64,000 nucleotides of DNA from NCBI RefSeq assembly GCF_013839445.1, contig NZ_JACDIT010000001.1:422576-486575 (forward strand), given 5' to 3'. Origin of the DNA: Chthonobacter albigriseus (GTDB lineage Bacteria; Pseudomonadota; Alphaproteobacteria; Rhizobiales; Pleomorphomonadaceae). Below the pieces are notes generated by a model. The model was not told where the DNA came from. It did not search any database and was given only the letters and a program-made list of their open reading frames with translations. Position 1 is the stretch's first letter, and each line of letters opens with the position of its first letter. This document shows, piece after piece, positions 62,352 to 64,000 of this stretch. A program made the position numbers and the translations under genes.

Positions 62352-62732
62352 TCAGGATTTCCCCTTCTTGCCGGCGGACTTCAGCAGCGAGACCAGGTCC
62401 TGCATGCCTTCCGGCGCGGCGTTGTAGAGCCAGAGGACGTCCGGGTTGCCGGCGGTGAACTCCTTGCCGGCGTCGGTGGCGATGCCCCGCTCCACCAGGG
62501 GGGGCGGCGTGGGGGCCCCATCCAGCGTCTTCACCCCCGCCTCGGCTTGCGCCTTGGCGATGATATCCACGGCGGCGGCGAAAGCGTCCGGATCGGATGC
62601 GCGGAGGTCCGAGAGCGTCGGATTTCGTGCGGCGAGCGCCTCGACGACCGCCTCGTCGGCGGCAAGCGAGGAACCGCCGGACAACAGGCCGAGGACTGCG
62701 GCAGCCAGAAGGGAGATGAGAGGTCGTCGCAT
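62352..62732 (-). CDS. Small exported hypothetical protein
   Basis: 126 aa with a signal peptide ending near S-L-A-A-D (~24). The mature protein is helical with P-D-A-F-A-A-A-V-D-I-I, a short Pro stretch and N-P-D-V-L-W-L-Y-N-A-A-P-E-G near the C-terminus; the tail is Lys-rich. No family recognised. It is in the same direction as the OmpA-like gene, 127 bp upstream, and may belong to the same transcription unit. Confidence 0.6.
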   Translation of the reverse strand: MRRPLISLLAAAVLGLLSGGSSLAADEAVVEALAARNPTLSDLRASDPDAFAAAVDIIAKAQAEAGVKTLDGAPTPPPLVERGIATDAGKEFTAGNPDVLWLYNAAPEGMQDLVSLLKSAGKKGKS

Positions 62733-62750
62733 GCGTCGAGATCCTTCAGC

Positions 62751-63356
62751 CTATGGGGATGGGTTGATCACTGTTTCCCTGACGCGCAGGCGCAGATCGC
62801 GCAGCACCTGCGCAAAGATCACTTCGATCGAGCCGTTCGACCACACCAGCATGCTGCCGAAGGGAGACTTCTCGCGCACCAGGAAACCGGCCTTGGCGAG
62901 ATCGATGATCACCTTGCGGCACGTCTCCGTCGACATGACGGTGACCAGGAAGCGGGCCAGATTGGACTGGTCTATCGCCCCCGGCCGGTCGATCCAGGTC
63001 TGCAGCAGTCGAGGCTTGGTGTCGGCCGTGAACATGGCAGCCAGCGCCCGCTCGTCCGTCAGCCCGAGACGCTCCAGCTTGGGACGGTCCTTGGTCAGCG
63101 ATACGATGTAGTCGTTGTGCAGTTCGGCGAACCGGCCGAGGTGGTCCACCGTCTCGATGCCGTAGGCCTTCATGGAGTAGAGGAACTCCGCGATCTGGTA
63201 GACCGCTTCCGACCTCAGTTGCTCCAGAACCTTGGGTTCGAGCGTCTGCGAGGCCTGGTACAGGCGGTCGGCGAAGGTCAGCCGCGAAAGTCGGACGCTC
63301 TCCAGGAAGCTCGCATCCAGTGCGACTTCTTCCGAATCCCAGTCGAAGTCCAGCAT
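62751..63356 (-). CDS. Hypothetical protein with a winged-helix-like C-terminus
   Basis: 201 aa from ATG 63356, which has GAGGGTGG upstream; ATG 63386 and 63449 are in-frame alternatives. Mostly alpha-helical, without signal peptide or membrane segment. The last ~65 residues (T-C-R-K-V-I-I-D-L-A-K-A-G-F-L-V-R-E, then strands to V-I-F-A-Q-V-L) look like a winged helix with a beta wing, suggesting a DNA-binding or protein-binding regulator. It is divergent from the partial gene at the right edge and lies 19 bp upstream of the small exported gene. Possibly the local regulator. Confidence 0.55.
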   Translation of the reverse strand: MLDFDWDSEEVALDASFLESVRLSRLTFADRLYQASQTLEPKVLEQLRSEAVYQIAEFLYSMKAYGIETVDHLGRFAELHNDYIVSLTKDRPKLERLGLTDERALAAMFTADTKPRLLQTWIDRPGAIDQSNLARFLVTVMSTETCRKVIIDLAKAGFLVREKSPFGSMLVWSNGSIEVIFAQVLRDLRLRVRETVINPSP

Positions 63357-63538
63357 CCACCCTCGTCCCCATTGGTCGGATCGCATGTCGCCTGCAGAAA
63401 AACACGCGAAACATCTCCGCAAAATATTAGACTGACGGCCCCCCTCCAAGGGAATTGGGAGCCGACAGCTTGTTCGCGAACAGGTTCGTGCCTAACGTCT
63501 CCCGGTGTATAGCTTAGCTGGAGCGATCGGGTATCGCC

Positions 63539-64000
63539 ATGGCGAAGTGGGTGGTTGGTCTTGCGGCCCTTGTGGCCCTTCCCGGTCTGGTGGTCCTGCC
63601 CGCGTGGGCGGACGACGACCAGGTGCTGTTCCAGTTTCGCAGCGGAACGGCGCCGAACGAAGTCGGCATCGTGCCGGGCGCCGAGGACGTGGAGCCCTCC
63701 GGACCGGCGGCGCTCACCATCGGTGACGACGGCACGGTCTACGTGCTCGACCAGAACAACGAGCGGGTGATCGCGGTCAGCCCCGAACGCTCGGGCCAGG
63801 CGCCGCAGATCCTCGCCCTGCCCCCGGACCTCCCGGCCGCGGACCTTGCCATCGTGCGCAACGAGCTGTTCCTCTGGGCGGACGGCGTGGTGGCAGTGGA
63901 GAAGACGGGCGAGCCGGATGCGCCGGAACGGGCGCTGCGGGTGGTTTCCGGGGACGCGGACAGCTACACGCGCTCGGCGCTCGCCGCGATGGGTTCGCAG
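63539..64000 (+). CDS. Exported protein with propeller-like repeats (3' end beyond window)
   Basis: 154 codons are visible from ATG 63539. Signal peptide (cleavage near P-A-W-A-D, ~25). An L-T-I-G-D-D-G-T-V-Y-V-L-D-Q-N-N-E-R-V segment resembles an NHL/WD-type beta-propeller blade, followed by a second similar strand set. The remainder is outside. It is divergent from the winged-helix-like gene and likely the first gene of another envelope transcript. Confidence 0.6.
   Translation, partial: MAKWVVGLAALVALPGLVVLPAWADDDQVLFQFRSGTAPNEVGIVPGAEDVEPSGPAALTIGDDGTVYVLDQNNERVIAVSPERSGQAPQILALPPDLPAADLAIVRNELFLWADGVVAVEKTGEPDAPERALRVVSGDADSYTRSALAAMGSQ

Overview
The window reads as a GC-rich alphaproteobacterial chromosome segment, most likely Hyphomicrobiales (Rhizobiales). 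The best evidence is the minus-strand core block at 23.65-34.1 kb: 69-aa protein, murA, DUF2948, hisD, UPF0262, low-molecular-weight phosphatase, infA, maf, yacG and tRNA-Phe. From my knowledge of the group this gene order is typical of that order. Two full CtrA-type boxes (TTAA-N7-TTAA) and Rhizobiales-style lipoprotein and Tad genes agree. I see no rRNA, CRISPR array, transposase or integrase.

Region A (1-22.6 kb) is a type I secretion/adhesin locus. A giant RTX/cadherin/LamG adhesin (minus strand, at least 4,751 codons, running off the left edge) is divergent from a lipoprotein-type TolC channel. It is followed by an HlyD-type adaptor (opposite strand), an ABC exporter with a cysteine-less C39-like domain, a MotB-like plus MotA-like proton-channel pair, and a PilZ-like protein. 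The set resembles the Salmonella SPI-4 arrangement (SiiE with SiiCDF and the SiiAB channel), with a possible c-di-GMP input and a CtrA box in the divergent promoter.

Region B (22.6-34.1 kb) is the conserved core, bounded by tRNA-Phe and tRNA-Thr whose 3' ends both face outward toward accessory DNA. It has been entered by a cassette at 25.2-28.5 kb holding two Asp-rich exported proteins (one PepSY-like) and an OmpR/histidine-kinase pair, and by a few small ORFs.

Region C (34.1-41.2 kb) holds small lipoprotein and hypothetical genes, a lone TadG-like protein, and a second cassette of an exported EF-hand protein with a divergent OmpR/EnvZ-type pair. A LysR regulator follows.

Region D (41.3-53.4 kb) is a Tad-like pilus/secretion locus. 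On the minus strand a CpaF-type ATPase is translationally coupled to a 43-aa membrane peptide. On the plus strand an eleven-gene operon encodes a pilin-like peptide, CpaA peptidase, TadE/TadG-like proteins, an unknown, CpaB, an FHA-like/CpaF fusion, TadB, TadC and an FHA membrane protein. No secretin, CpaE/TadZ or TadD is present in the window.

Region E (53.4-64 kb) faces the Tad operon. It encodes a membrane pseudokinase with a C-terminal FGE/SUMF1-like domain, a trypsin fused to a caspase-like domain that has lost its His and to DUF4384, an intact-looking caspase containing an EF-hand loop, a DUF4384/OmpA protein with Met-Pro-Gln repeats, two small unknowns, and the start of an exported propeller-like protein. 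The juxtaposition of FHA, pseudokinase, FGE, trypsin, caspase, DUF4384 and OmpA modules with a secretin-less Tad machine is the best candidate for an undescribed system: possibly a signalling and proteolytic module of the envelope that regulates or is exported by the Tad apparatus. That functional link is inference.
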